From Mycobacterium celatum (GTDB lineage Bacteria; Actinomycetota; Actinomycetes; Mycobacteriales; Mycobacteriaceae): 64,000 nucleotides of DNA. Below, piece by piece: positions 42,022-50,275 of the stretch; the first letter of the stretch is position 1, and each line of letters opens with the position of its first letter. The translations under genes and the position numbers were made by a program. The stretch covers positions 62,001 through 126,000 of the forward strand of contig NZ_LQOM01000030.1 in NCBI RefSeq assembly GCF_002101595.1. The letters run 5' to 3'. The notes under the pieces are model-generated. The model was not told where the DNA came from. It saw only the letters and a list, made by a program, of their open reading frames with translations, and made no database searches.

Positions 42022-42836
42022 GTCCGGGGCAGGACAGTGTTGACGAGTTCGTCGAGCGCTCGGATGACGTCGTCGTCGTCGGAGAGCACCTGGACGACGG
42101 CCGCGTGGACGGCACTGCGCAGGTTCAGTCCTTCGGCCGCGAGGCCGCCGGCCAGAATCAACAACCGAGTGGAGGCCACTTCGCGCAAGGGTGAGCCGTC
42201 GAGGTTTCGGATGGCGTACGCGAGCTTGACCAAGGCACGTGCGGTCTCGGTGTCGATCCCGGCTTCGTAGGCAACCACTTCGGTCTCGACTTCGGGGGAC
42301 GGGTAGCCGAGCTCGATGGCGACGAAGCGCTGACGGGTCGACTCTTTGAGGTTCTTCAGGACGCTCTGGTAGCCGGGGTTGTAGGAGATCACCAGCTGGA
42401 ATCCGGGCGCCGCCTTCAACGTCGTGCCGAGCCGATCGACCGGCAGCTCACGGCGGTGATCGGCGAGCGGATGGATGACCACGGTGGTGTCCTGGCGGGC
42501 TTCCACGACCTCGTCCAGATAGAAGATGGCGCCTTCTCGCACCGCGCGGGTCAACGGCCCGTCTACCCAGACCGTCTCACCGCCCTTGAGCAGGAATCGG
42601 CCGACCAGATCCGCCGACGTCATGTCCTCGTGGCCCGCAACGGTGATCAGGTCACTGCCCAGCTGGTGGGCCATCGCCTCCACGAATCGTGTTTTCCCGC
42701 AGCCGGTGGGGCCTTTCAGCAACACTGGCAGGCCGCGGCGGGCCGCAGCGCGGAAGATCTCCACCTCGTCGCCGACGGCACGGTAGAACGGCGCGTTCGA
42801 GACGGAGCGAACCGCTGTGGGTTGACTGTTCAACAA
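42018..42836 (-). CDS. MoxR-type AAA+ ATPase, NorQ/CbbQ group
   Basis: A 272-residue AAA+ ATPase with Walker A GPTGCGKT at 42-49, Walker B FYLDEV with Asp108 and Glu109, and sensor/arginine-finger segments (STRQRF around 168-173). It is closest in design to NorQ, CbbQ and GvpN, which remodel metalloenzymes together with a VWA partner. The start is TTG at 42836, or the next TTG at 42833, directly after the stop of the AveC-like gene, with GAGG upstream. It forms a likely chaperone pair with the following VWA protein. Confidence 0.8.
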   Translation of the reverse strand: MLNSQPTAVRSVSNAPFYRAVGDEVEIFRAAARRGLPVLLKGPTGCGKTRFVEAMAHQLGSDLITVAGHEDMTSADLVGRFLLKGGETVWVDGPLTRAVREGAIFYLDEVVEARQDTTVVIHPLADHRRELPVDRLGTTLKAAPGFQLVISYNPGYQSVLKNLKESTRQRFVAIELGYPSPEVETEVVAYEAGIDTETARALVKLAYAIRNLDGSPLREVASTRLLILAGGLAAEGLNLRSAVHAAVVQVLSDDDDVIRALDELVNTVLPRT

Positions 42837-44006
42837 TTACTTACCTCGCTCGAGCGGAACGTTTTGGGGAAGCTTTGCGCCCCCGGGGAGGACAAGCTCA
42901 CCGTGGTGGTTGATGTAGCCGGAATTCGACAGGGGTACCGGCAGCGAAGGATCGGGGCACCGCCGATCGGTGTCCTCACCGCAGATGCCCATCAGGAAGT
43001 ATGAGCGCTTCAGGATGTCGTCGGGCCAGGGATCTTGGTGCATGGCGAACCACTGCGCGGGAAGGTTGTAGAAGACGAAGAAGAAGGCGCTGCACGCCGC
43101 GAAGATCGCCAGGAAGCGGGTGAGCTGCTGTTTGGCGAAACCGCCTCGCACGCGGTCGAGTCCACGCTCGACGAAGGTCCGGCCACGGTCGTCGGTGAAG
43201 TAGCGCAGGCAGCACAGGCCGGCCTGGACACCACCCCACATCAGCCCTTCATAGAGCGGCCACTGGTAGTAGGTGCCGGCATTGACCGACAGGGCCCGAA
43301 TCGCACCAGGGTAGGTGAAAAGCCCCATGGGCATGAGGAACAGGCCCTCGATGACGAAATCGAAGACGAAGGTCCAGGCGATCACCACGCCGATCAAGCC
43401 GACGGTGTTGATGTTGGGCCACCGCTGCTTGGCTTTGCGCATGACCCAGCAGCCGAGCATCGTGCACAGCAGGACGAAGAAGTAGCCGGGAGCGTTCATC
43501 AGGAACGGTTCGGCCATCATGGCGCCCGGTTTCCCGAACGACACCCAGCCCGGAATGTCCTGCACCCACGAGCCGCGGTTCCACATCCAGGTGTTGTACG
43601 TGCTCCACGTGTTGAAGTAGTTCAGCAGCGGATCCTGAAAGAACAGCAGGCCGCACGAGATCAGGAGCATGCCGTCCAGGGTGATTCGCCGCTCTCGGCG
43701 CCAGGGCCGAATGATGAACCACCAGAAGGCAATCGGGAGCCCGACGACGATCACGGTGGTCCAGGTGAAAAGGATCGCCTTCATGAACGCCGGTGGATCA
43801 CTCGGTCCCGGAGGGACCCGCTCGAAATTGGGCCCGGTGATCCAACGGATCCACGCATACAACTGGAAAGCCAGAATCGCGCCCCCGGCGATGGCCCAGA
43901 TCCGCACGGGCTTGGCTTTGGACTGAGGTTGGGCGCTGAGCGAGGTCGTGTCACCGAGCGACTCGGTGACAAAGGGCGCGCTCTTCTTGCTCGACAGTTC
44001 GGTCAC
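42837..44006 (-). CDS. AveC-like polytopic membrane protein, copy 1
   Basis: A 389-residue membrane protein with about seven or eight hydrophobic helices. It resembles the spirocyclase AveC family, named after an avermectin-pathway enzyme. Marked segments are RPWRRERRITLDGML, QDPLLNYFNTW, FDFVIEGLF, SVNAGTYYQWPLYEGLMWGG and CCLRYFTDDRGRT. The GTG at 44006 follows AAGGAGA and matches the start of copy 2 at 47469. It heads an operon with the MoxR, VWA and epimerase-like genes and is divergent from a tetR gene. A role in modifying a lipid or terpenoid in the membrane is a guess. Confidence 0.75.
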   Translation of the reverse strand: MTELSSKKSAPFVTESLGDTTSLSAQPQSKAKPVRIWAIAGGAILAFQLYAWIRWITGPNFERVPPGPSDPPAFMKAILFTWTTVIVVGLPIAFWWFIIRPWRRERRITLDGMLLISCGLLFFQDPLLNYFNTWSTYNTWMWNRGSWVQDIPGWVSFGKPGAMMAEPFLMNAPGYFFVLLCTMLGCWVMRKAKQRWPNINTVGLIGVVIAWTFVFDFVIEGLFLMPMGLFTYPGAIRALSVNAGTYYQWPLYEGLMWGGVQAGLCCLRYFTDDRGRTFVERGLDRVRGGFAKQQLTRFLAIFAACSAFFFVFYNLPAQWFAMHQDPWPDDILKRSYFLMGICGEDTDRRCPDPSLPVPLSNSGYINHHGELVLPGGAKLPQNVPLERGK

Positions 44007-44036
44007 GGCACTGTCTCCTTCTGGATGGGCGTGAAC

Positions 44037-44060
44037 GATAATATACCTATCAGTATCTAA
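44037..44060. promoter_or_regulatory. Candidate TetR operator/promoter between AveC-like copy 1 and tetR
   Basis: The divergent gap 44007-44102 contains GATAATATACCTATCAGTAT, an AT-rich imperfect palindrome (ATAC-n6-GTAT). The block ATACC-n-AT-n-AGTATCTA and, further on, TCTCAGATTCTG (44075-44086) are repeated in front of AveC-like copy 2 (47541-47555 and 47572-47583). Conservation within a duplicated divergent promoter supports a TetR binding site. Confidence 0.55.
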
Positions 44061-44102
44061 GCGACCAATGGGCTTCTCAGATTCTGTGACACAATCGTGG
44101 GC

Positions 44103-44705
44103 ATGGTTGAGCGCTGGACACGGGAGCGACGCCTCGAGCACACCCGTTCGCTTCTGCTTGATGCCGCGGAGGAGGTGTTCGCCGAAAAAGGATTCATGGC
44201 GGCGTCCCTCGACGACATCGCCCACGCGGCGGGTTACACGAAAGGTGCCATCTACAAGCACTTCACAACCAAGGAAGACCTGTTCCTGGCAGTGAGCGAC
44301 CGGTACTGGCGCCGTTATTTCGACAACTTCGCCGAGGTGATGTCGAAAGCGACCCAACTCGGGGCGCGCGAGCTCGACGAAATCGCCGAACGCTGGCGAC
44401 AACTGAGCCGTGACCGGGGCGCCGAGCATGCGGCGTTGGGACACGAGTTCACCCTCTACCTGCTTCGCAACCCCGACGCACGAAAACGGGTGGCCGCCAA
44501 GAGATCAGAAGTCGTCGAAGCGCTGGCGAAGTTCATCGTCGAGGGCATCGACCGGCTCGGCGCAGCGCTGCTCATCCCCCCGCGAACATTCGCCCAGGTA
44601 CTCGTGGCCACCACTGACTCCGTCATGCTGGGCAGCCAACTCGATGATGTCGATCTCTTTAGGCCGACCCTGGAGATGTACGTATCGGTTATCAAGCTGC
44701 CCTGA
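44103..44705 (+). CDS. TetR-family transcriptional regulator
   Basis: A 200-residue TetR/AcrR regulator. The N-terminal helix-turn-helix covers about 10-55 (LLLDAAEEVFAEKGFMAASLDDIAHAAGYTKGAIYKHFTTKEDLF pattern, in family order), and the rest is the helical ligand domain ending DVDLFRPTLEMYVSVIKLP. I use ATG 44103; GTG 44097 would add two residues. It is divergent from the AveC-like operon and presumably represses it. A shattered second copy exists at 47600-47676 next to the second AveC-like gene. Its stop lies 4 bases before the end of the convergent ilvX gene. Confidence 0.85.
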   Translation: MVERWTRERRLEHTRSLLLDAAEEVFAEKGFMAASLDDIAHAAGYTKGAIYKHFTTKEDLFLAVSDRYWRRYFDNFAEVMSKATQLGARELDEIAERWRQLSRDRGAEHAALGHEFTLYLLRNPDARKRVAAKRSEVVEALAKFIVEGIDRLGAALLIPPRTFAQVLVATTDSVMLGSQLDDVDLFRPTLEMYVSVIKLP

Positions 44706-44709
44706 CTGG

Positions 44710-46260
44710 TCAACCCAGCATCGACGGCACCATCGCCTCGATAAGGTGTGGCCCCGGTTCGGCCGAAGCCGCCCGCAGCGCATCGGCGAAGTCCTCGGCG
44801 GTGCTGACCCGTCGTCCAGGAACTCCCATTCCCTCGGCGATCTTGACGAAATCCATTGCAGGACAGGTCAAGTCGAGCAGCTGGCGCGCCTTGGGGCCGG
44901 GCGCACCCTCCGCGCCGACCCGCTGTAACTCGAGGCGCAGGATGTCGTAGGCGCCGTTGTTGTAGACGACGGTGGTGACATCGAGGTTCTCCCGCGCCTG
45001 CGTCCACAGTCCCGAAATCGTGTACATCGCAGACCCGTCGGATTCCAGGCAGAGCACCGGGCGATCCGGTGCGGCCACCGCGGCGCCCAACGCTGCGGGG
45101 ATGCCGTAGCCGATCGCGCCGCCGGTCAGGGTCAGCCAATCGTGTGCCGGGCACCCGGCGGTGGCGGCGGCCAGCAGCAGACCAGAGGTGTTGGACTCGT
45201 CGACGACGATTGCCCCTTCCGGCAATAGCGCGCCGATCACGTCGGCCGCGGAAGCGACGGTCAGCGACCCGGTTGGCAGTTGCGGGCGCGACGGCGCGGC
45301 AAGCGGGGCCGCAGTGTCGGGGGCCATCTCGTCGGCTAAGGCTGTCAGGGCATCGGCTGCACCGGTGTGGCCGGCGAGCACGTGCACCTCGCAGCCCTCC
45401 GGTACCAGGTCACTCGGCTTGCCCGGGTAGGCGAAAAACGATACCGGTGAAGGTGCTCCGGCCAGTATCAGATGTTTGGCGCCTTCCAGTTGCGTGGCGA
45501 CCGCCTCGGCGAAGTATGCGAGCCGCTCTACCGCCGGCAGGCCGGCGCCGCGCTCCAGCCGGGCGGGGAAGGTCTCGCAGTACCAGCGGGCCCGCGAGGC
45601 GGTCGCGACTCGGGCCGCCGCGGTCAACCCGGCAGCGCGGGTGGCGTCGCCGCCGATCAGGATCACCGTGGGTTCGCCGGAACGCAGTACTTTGGCCGCC
45701 GACTCCACCGCATCCGTGTCGACTGTCGAAGGAGTAGCGGCGTCCGGCATCCTGCGGCCGGCCTGCGCACCCTCGGTCCACGAAATGTCCGCCGGCAGAA
45801 TGAGTGTGGCGACCTGTCCCCCGCTTCGGCCGGCGGCGACGGCCTCAGCAGCGTCAGACGCGACATCGCCGTCGGATCGACGCACCCAGCCCGACACGCT
45901 GCCCGCGAGCGCGTCGATGTCGGATTCCAGTGGCGCGTCGTACTTTTTGTGATAGGTGGCGTGGTCGCCGACGACCACCACGACGGGCACCCGGGCGCGG
46001 CGGGCGTTGTGCAGATTCGCCAAGCCGTTGCCCAGCCCGGGGCCCAGGTGCAGCAGCACCGCCGCGGGACGGCCGGCGATGCGGGCATAGCCGTCGGCCG
46101 CACCGGTGGCGACTCCCTCGAACAGAGTCAGCACGCCGCGCATTTCGGGCACGGCATCCAGCGCCGCGACGAAATGCATCTCGGACGTCCCGGGGTTGGC
46201 GAAGCACGCGTCGACCCCGCGGTCAACCAGAGTATTGATCAGCGCATGAGCACCGTTCAT
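44710..46260 (-). CDS. ilvX: Thiamine-diphosphate enzyme IlvX (acetolactate-synthase/benzoylformate-decarboxylase-like)
   Basis: A 516-residue ThDP-dependent enzyme, matching Rv3509c (515) in length and position. It has the N-terminal Pyr domain with catalytic Glu48 (TLFEGVATGAADGYAR), a central domain, and a PP domain with the metal/ThDP motif ESDGSAMYTI followed by VVYNNGAYDIL. FAD-binding hallmarks of true acetolactate synthases are not obvious, so a decarboxylase or lyase role is as likely as branched-chain amino acid synthesis. It lies between the two AveC-like units, 36 bases downstream of copy 2, with which it may be co-transcribed. Confidence 0.85.
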   Translation of the reverse strand: MNGAHALINTLVDRGVDACFANPGTSEMHFVAALDAVPEMRGVLTLFEGVATGAADGYARIAGRPAAVLLHLGPGLGNGLANLHNARRARVPVVVVVGDHATYHKKYDAPLESDIDALAGSVSGWVRRSDGDVASDAAEAVAAGRSGGQVATLILPADISWTEGAQAGRRMPDAATPSTVDTDAVESAAKVLRSGEPTVILIGGDATRAAGLTAAARVATASRARWYCETFPARLERGAGLPAVERLAYFAEAVATQLEGAKHLILAGAPSPVSFFAYPGKPSDLVPEGCEVHVLAGHTGAADALTALADEMAPDTAAPLAAPSRPQLPTGSLTVASAADVIGALLPEGAIVVDESNTSGLLLAAATAGCPAHDWLTLTGGAIGYGIPAALGAAVAAPDRPVLCLESDGSAMYTISGLWTQARENLDVTTVVYNNGAYDILRLELQRVGAEGAPGPKARQLLDLTCPAMDFVKIAEGMGVPGRRVSTAEDFADALRAASAEPGPHLIEAMVPSMLG

Positions 46261-46296
46261 GCGTGCAGTCTTACAGATGCGCTGCGGGCACGCGCT

Positions 46297-47469
46297 TCAA
46301 TGCCCCCGCTCGAAGGGCACGACCGGCGGAACCCTAACCCCGTCGGGCATCACCAATTGGCCGTCGACATCGACGTAACCGGAGCGTTTGGTCGGTATGG
46401 GCAAAGCCGGGTCCGGGCATGGCTTGTCGGTCCCGTCGCCGCAGATGCCGCCGTTGAAGTACGAGCGCTTCTGGTGGTCTTCGGGCCAGGGGTCGGCGTG
46501 CATGCCGATCCATTGCGCGGGCACGTTGTAGAAGAAAAAGAAGCACGCGCTGACCCCGGCGAAGATCGCCAGAAGCCGGGTCAATTGCTGCCTGGCGAAT
46601 CCACCTCCAACGTGGTCCAGTCCGCGCTCGACGACGGTGCGGCCGCGATCGTCGGTGAAGTAACGCAGACAGCACAGTGCTGCCTGCACGCCTCCCCACA
46701 TCAATCCCTCGTACACGGGCCATTGGTAGTACGTGCCGGCATTGATCGACACGGACCGGATGGCACCGGGATAGGTGTAGAAGCCGATCGGCAGCAGGAC
46801 CAGGCCTTCCATGACGAAGTCGAAGACGAAGGCGATCGCGTAGGTGGCCACGATCAGCCGAAGGTTGCTGATATTGGGCCAGTGCGCCTTGATCTTTCGC
46901 ATGAGCCAGCATCCGACGATGGTGATCAGCAGGACTCCGTAGGCGTATCCCGGCGCGTTCGTCAGCAGCGGTTCGGCCACCTGATGACCCGGTTCCTCCG
47001 GCGACACCCAGCCCGGAATGTGCGAGGACCAAGAACCCCGGTTGAACAGCCAGGTGTTGTAGGTGCACCAGGTGTTGAGGTAGTTGAGCAACGGATCCTG
47101 GAAGAACATCAGGCCCATCGACACGACGAGCATGCCGTCCAACGTGATTCGCCGCTCGCGGCGCCACGGCCTGATGAAGAACCACCAAAGGGCGAACGGC
47201 AGGCCGACCCACAGAACGATGGCGTTCGCCATCAGTGGCACTTTCATGTACATCGGCGGATCGTTCGGCCCGGACGGCACCCGCTCGAAATAGGGGCCGC
47301 TGATCCAGCGGATCCACACGTAGAGCTGGAGCGCCAGCAGTGCACCGCCGATGACTGCCCAGATCTGGACGGGCTTGACCGGAGGTCGTACCTGGGCGCC
47401 GAGTTCGGCTGCCCCGCCCAGCGACTCGGTGACCGAAGGAGCTTTCTTCTTGCTCGACAGATCGCTCAT
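46297..47469 (-). CDS. AveC-like polytopic membrane protein, copy 2
   Basis: A 390-residue paralog of the protein at 42837, similar along its whole length: opening MSDLSSKKKAPSVTESLGG, RPWRRERRITLDGML, QDPLLNYLNTW, SINAGTYYQWPVYEGLMWGG and CCLRYFTDDRGRT. It has about seven or eight membrane segments. GAGGAGA precedes the ATG at 47469. This copy is not followed by MoxR and VWA genes but by ilvX. Its divergent regulator survives only as a fragment, so its control may have changed. Confidence 0.75.
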   Translation of the reverse strand: MSDLSSKKKAPSVTESLGGAAELGAQVRPPVKPVQIWAVIGGALLALQLYVWIRWISGPYFERVPSGPNDPPMYMKVPLMANAIVLWVGLPFALWWFFIRPWRRERRITLDGMLVVSMGLMFFQDPLLNYLNTWCTYNTWLFNRGSWSSHIPGWVSPEEPGHQVAEPLLTNAPGYAYGVLLITIVGCWLMRKIKAHWPNISNLRLIVATYAIAFVFDFVMEGLVLLPIGFYTYPGAIRSVSINAGTYYQWPVYEGLMWGGVQAALCCLRYFTDDRGRTVVERGLDHVGGGFARQQLTRLLAIFAGVSACFFFFYNVPAQWIGMHADPWPEDHQKRSYFNGGICGDGTDKPCPDPALPIPTKRSGYVDVDGQLVMPDGVRVPPVVPFERGH

Positions 47470-47529
47470 GACGCCGTCTCCTCGTAGCAGCCGCTCTTCG
47501 CCGACAGGGCAGCCATTGGCTACCGTGAC

Positions 47530-47548
47530 CATCGGTAATATACCGATG
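47530..47548. promoter_or_regulatory. Perfect 8-bp inverted repeat upstream of AveC-like copy 2
   Basis: CATCGGTA-ATA-TACCGATG is a perfect inverted repeat with a 3-base spacer, 61 bases upstream of the AveC-like copy 2 start. It overlaps the conserved block shared with the copy 1 promoter. It is a strong candidate operator, probably for the surviving TetR at 44103 acting in trans. Confidence 0.6.
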
Positions 47549-47599
47549 AGTATCTATACGGCCAAGGAGTATCTCAGATTCTGAGGATCACTTGTCGGC

Positions 47600-47676
47600 T
47601 TGGCTGAGCGTTGGACGCGAAAGCGACTCTCAAGGAGGTCGACCTCTACCGGCCGATCGTGGAGATGTGGTTGGCG
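47600..47676 (+). pseudogene. Remnant of a second tetR gene (internal deletion and frameshift)
   Basis: The bases from 47600 encode LAERWTRKRL, matching the start of the intact TetR at 44103 (VERWTRERRL). From 47635, in another frame, EVDLYRPIVEMWLA matches its C-terminus (DVDLFRPTLEMYVS). Everything between is missing, so an ancestral tetR has suffered a large internal deletion. The 3' piece overlaps the end of fadD19, whose stop is at 47646 on the other strand. The fragment is divergent from AveC-like copy 2 exactly as the intact gene is from copy 1. Confidence 0.75.
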
Positions 47677-49298
47677 TGCCGCTCGTCGGCCGGGCGGGCC
47701 TCGGTCTGCTCCTTGGCCCAGCGGTAGTCGGGCTTGCCGGCCGGCGACCGCTTGACCTCGTCGACATACCAAAGTGCCCGCGGCACTTTGTATCCCGCGA
47801 TCTCGCTCCGCACGAACTGGTCTAGTTCGGCCAGCGACGGATGCATGCCGGGGCGCGGCTGCACGACGGCGGCCACGCACTGGCCGTACCGCTCGTCGGG
47901 AACGCCGACCACCAGCGCGTCGAACACGTCCGGGTGGCCCTTGAGCGCGGCCTCGACTTCCTCGGGGTAGATCTTCTCCCCGCCGCTGTTGATCGACACC
48001 GACCCGCGACCGAGCATGGTGACGGTACCGTCGGCCTCCACCTGCGCGTAGTCGCCGGGGATGGCGTAACGGACGCCGTTGATCACCTTGAAGGTGGCCG
48101 CCGACTTCTCCGGATCCTTGTAATAGCCGACCGGGACGTGTCCGCGTTTGGCGATGACCCCGCGCACCCCCGAGCCGGGCTTGACCTCGTTGCCGTCCTC
48201 GTCGAGCACCACGGTCCACTTGTCGATGGTGACCCGCGGCCCGCCGGTGTGCGGCTCGCCCTTGGCGACCACGCTGGTGCCGCCGAATCCGGTTTCCGAC
48301 GAGCCGATCGAGTCCGTGACGACCCGATTGGGCAGCAGCTCGAGCAGTTTCTCCTTGATGCTGGGCGAGAACAGCGCCGCGGTGCTGGCCAACAGGAACA
48401 GCGACGACAGGTCGTAGTCGTTGTTCTTGAGCAGCGCGTCGAGCAGTGGCCGCGCCATCGCGTCACCGGTGAAGAACAGCAGGTTGACCTTGTGCTTGTG
48501 CACAGTCCGCCAGACCTCGTCGGCGTCGAATTCCGGTGCCAGCACAATGGTTCCGCCGGAGAACAACGCCATCCAGGTCGCCGACTGCGTGGCGCCGTGG
48601 ATCATCGGCGGAATCGGGAAGCGGACCATCGGCGGCCCGGCGGCGGCCTGCTTGGCCAGGTCATACTCGTCCTTGACGTATTCGCCGGTGGCGAAGTCGG
48701 TTCCGCCCAGCAGCACCCGGTAGATGTCCTCGTGGCGCCACATCACGCCCTTGGGGAAGCCGGTGGTACCACCGGTGTAAAGCAGGTAGATGTCGTCGGC
48801 GCTGCGGGGGCCGAAATCGCGCTCCGGCGAACCCTTTTCGAGCGCGGAGTAGAACTCGACGCCGCCGTAGCGCTGGTAGGCCCCTTCCCCTACGTCACTT
48901 TCGTCCTCGACCACGAGGATCGTCTTGACATTCGGGGTGTCCGGCAAGACGTTGGCGACGCGGTCGGAGTACTGGCGCTCGTGTACCAGCGCCACCATGT
49001 CGGAGTTGTCGAACAGGTAGCGCAGTTCGCCCTCGACGTAGCGGAAGTTGACGTTGACCAGGATGGCGCCGGCCTTGACGATGCCCAGCATCGCGATCAC
49101 GATCTCGATGCGGTTGCGGCAGTACAGGCCGACCTTGTCGTCCTTCTTGACGCCCTGGTCGATCAGGTAATGCGCAAACCTGTTGGCCTTCTCCTCCAGC
49201 TGGCCATAGGTCAGCTGGTCGTCGCCACAGATCAGGGCGACGCGGTCAGGCACGGCGTCGATGGCATGCTCGGCTAAGTCGGCAATGTTCAGGGCCAC
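47646..49298 (-). CDS. fadD19: Steroid-CoA synthetase FadD19
   Basis: FadD19 activates the C26 side-chain acid of cholesterol as its CoA thioester, opening side-chain beta-oxidation. The 550-residue product (M. tuberculosis about 548) begins VALNIADLAEHAIDAVPDRV and carries the ANL motifs YTGGTTGFPKGVMW, DSIGSSETGFGG, the glycine-rich GRGSVSINSGGEKIYPEEVE and the C-terminal catalytic Lys in RSPAGKPDYRW. The GTG at 49298 is chosen by this match; the frame open to 49928 is a shadow of echA19. A KstR palindrome stands 12 bases upstream. Confidence 0.93.
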   Translation of the reverse strand: MALNIADLAEHAIDAVPDRVALICGDDQLTYGQLEEKANRFAHYLIDQGVKKDDKVGLYCRNRIEIVIAMLGIVKAGAILVNVNFRYVEGELRYLFDNSDMVALVHERQYSDRVANVLPDTPNVKTILVVEDESDVGEGAYQRYGGVEFYSALEKGSPERDFGPRSADDIYLLYTGGTTGFPKGVMWRHEDIYRVLLGGTDFATGEYVKDEYDLAKQAAAGPPMVRFPIPPMIHGATQSATWMALFSGGTIVLAPEFDADEVWRTVHKHKVNLLFFTGDAMARPLLDALLKNNDYDLSSLFLLASTAALFSPSIKEKLLELLPNRVVTDSIGSSETGFGGTSVVAKGEPHTGGPRVTIDKWTVVLDEDGNEVKPGSGVRGVIAKRGHVPVGYYKDPEKSAATFKVINGVRYAIPGDYAQVEADGTVTMLGRGSVSINSGGEKIYPEEVEAALKGHPDVFDALVVGVPDERYGQCVAAVVQPRPGMHPSLAELDQFVRSEIAGYKVPRALWYVDEVKRSPAGKPDYRWAKEQTEARPADERHANHISTIGR

Positions 49299-49309
49299 GG
49301 ACCCCAAAT

Positions 49310-49323
49310 TAGAACGTGTTACA
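49310..49323. promoter_or_regulatory. KstR-type operator between fadD19 and echA19
   Basis: TAGAACGTGTTACA fits TnnAACnnGTTnnA fully and is identical to the site at 27005. It lies 12 bases before the fadD19 start and 45 bases before the echA19 start, and should repress both divergent genes until steroid-CoA accumulates. Confidence 0.85.
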
Positions 49324-49367
49324 TTTCCTGACAAGTCTGGGGTCCTCTGGCAGGAAGGCGAACACCG

Positions 49368-50168
49368 GTGAGCGAGTCCGAGAAAGAACCCGACGCCCTG
49401 GTTGAGCAGCGCGGACACACCCTGATCGTCACGATGAACCGGCCGTCGGCGCGCAACGCGCTGAGCGGCGAAATGATGCAAATCATGGTCGAGGCGTGGG
49501 ACCGCGTCGACAGCGATCCCGACATCCGCTGCTGCATCCTGACCGGGGCCGGCGGCTACTTCTGTGCCGGCATGGACCTCAAAGCGGCCACCGCCAAGCC
49601 GCCGGGTGAGTCGTTCAAGGACGGCAGCTACGACCCATCGCGCATCGACGCCCTGCTCAAGGGCCGGCGGCTGACCAAGCCGCTGATCGCCGCCGTCGAG
49701 GGCCCGGCGATCGCGGGTGGCACCGAGATTCTGCAAGGCACCGACATCCGGGTGGCCGGCGAAAGCGCCAAGTTCGGCATCTCCGAGGCCAAGTGGAGCC
49801 TGTATCCGATGGGCGGCTCGGCGGTAAGACTGGTCCGCCAGATCCCGTACACCGTCGCCTGCGATCTGCTGCTGACCGGACGGCACATCACCGCCGCCCA
49901 GGCCAAGGAGATCGGCCTGATCGGACACGTCGTTCCCGACGGGCAGGCGCTGACCAAGGCTTTAGAGATAGCCGACGTGATTTCTGCTAACGGCCCGCTG
50001 GCCGTGCAGGCCATCCTGAAGTCCATCCGGGAAACCGAGGGCATGCACGAGAACGAGGCGTTCAAGATCGACACCCAACTCGGCATCAAGGTCTTCCTGT
50101 CCGACGACGCCAAGGAAGGCCCGCTGGCCTTCAAGGAAAAACGCGCGCCGCAGTTCAAGGGCCGCTGA
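49368..50168 (+). CDS. echA19: Enoyl-CoA hydratase EchA19
   Basis: A 266-residue crotonase, length near Rv3516 (263). It has both catalytic glutamates, Glu120 (AGGTEIL) and Glu140 (GISEAKW), and the oxyanion residues in [10 protein letters not shown]. EchA19 hydrates steroid enoyl-CoAs produced by acyl-CoA dehydrogenases such as FadE26-FadE27 in the side-chain pathway. The GTG start follows AGGAAGG. It is divergent from fadD19 under the shared KstR site. Confidence 0.92.
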   Translation: MSESEKEPDALVEQRGHTLIVTMNRPSARNALSGEMMQIMVEAWDRVDSDPDIRCCILTGAGGYFCAGMDLKAATAKPPGESFKDGSYDPSRIDALLKGRRLTKPLIAAVEGPAIAGGTEILQGTDIRVAGESAKFGISEAKWSLYPMGGSAVRLVRQIPYTVACDLLLTGRHITAAQAKEIGLIGHVVPDGQALTKALEIADVISANGPLAVQAILKSIRETEGMHENEAFKIDTQLGIKVFLSDDAKEGPLAFKEKRAPQFKGR

Positions 50169-50182
50169 GGCGTCCGCTCCTC

Positions 50183-50244
50183 CGCCGAACGTGTACTCAG
50201 GGCGGGATTCGGGCGATTTTTCCGCCGTGAATGCACGTTGGACG
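50183..50244. repeat. Long hairpin repeat, family B copy 1
   Basis: Arms 50183-50205 (begin CGCCGAACGTGTACTCAGGG) and 50222-50244 pair as reverse complements with five mismatches in 23, around a loop containing a T-run (GATTTTT at 50215-50221). A near copy occurs at 51101-51168, on the other side of the nuclease-like gene. It follows the echA19 stop by 14 bases and may act as its terminator. Confidence 0.7.
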
Positions 50245-50275
50245 ACGTGTCGGTGCCCGTGGGCAGACTGCCGCC

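Noticed and set aside
45472-47487. Plus-strand open frame of 671 codons across ilvX and AveC-like copy 2
   Set aside because: It is a shadow of two convincing minus-strand genes and shows low-complexity Arg/Gly/Asp-rich sequence.
30933-47645. Integrated plasmid, phage or transposon carrying the oxygenase and AveC islands
   Set aside because: No integrase, transposase, terminal repeats or tRNA site was seen, and base composition looks like the rest, so only accessory status, not a mobile element, can be supported.
49299-49928. Extension of FadD19 to 760 residues
   Set aside because: It runs antisense through echA19 and across the KstR site; the FadD19 N-terminus is recognisable at 49298.
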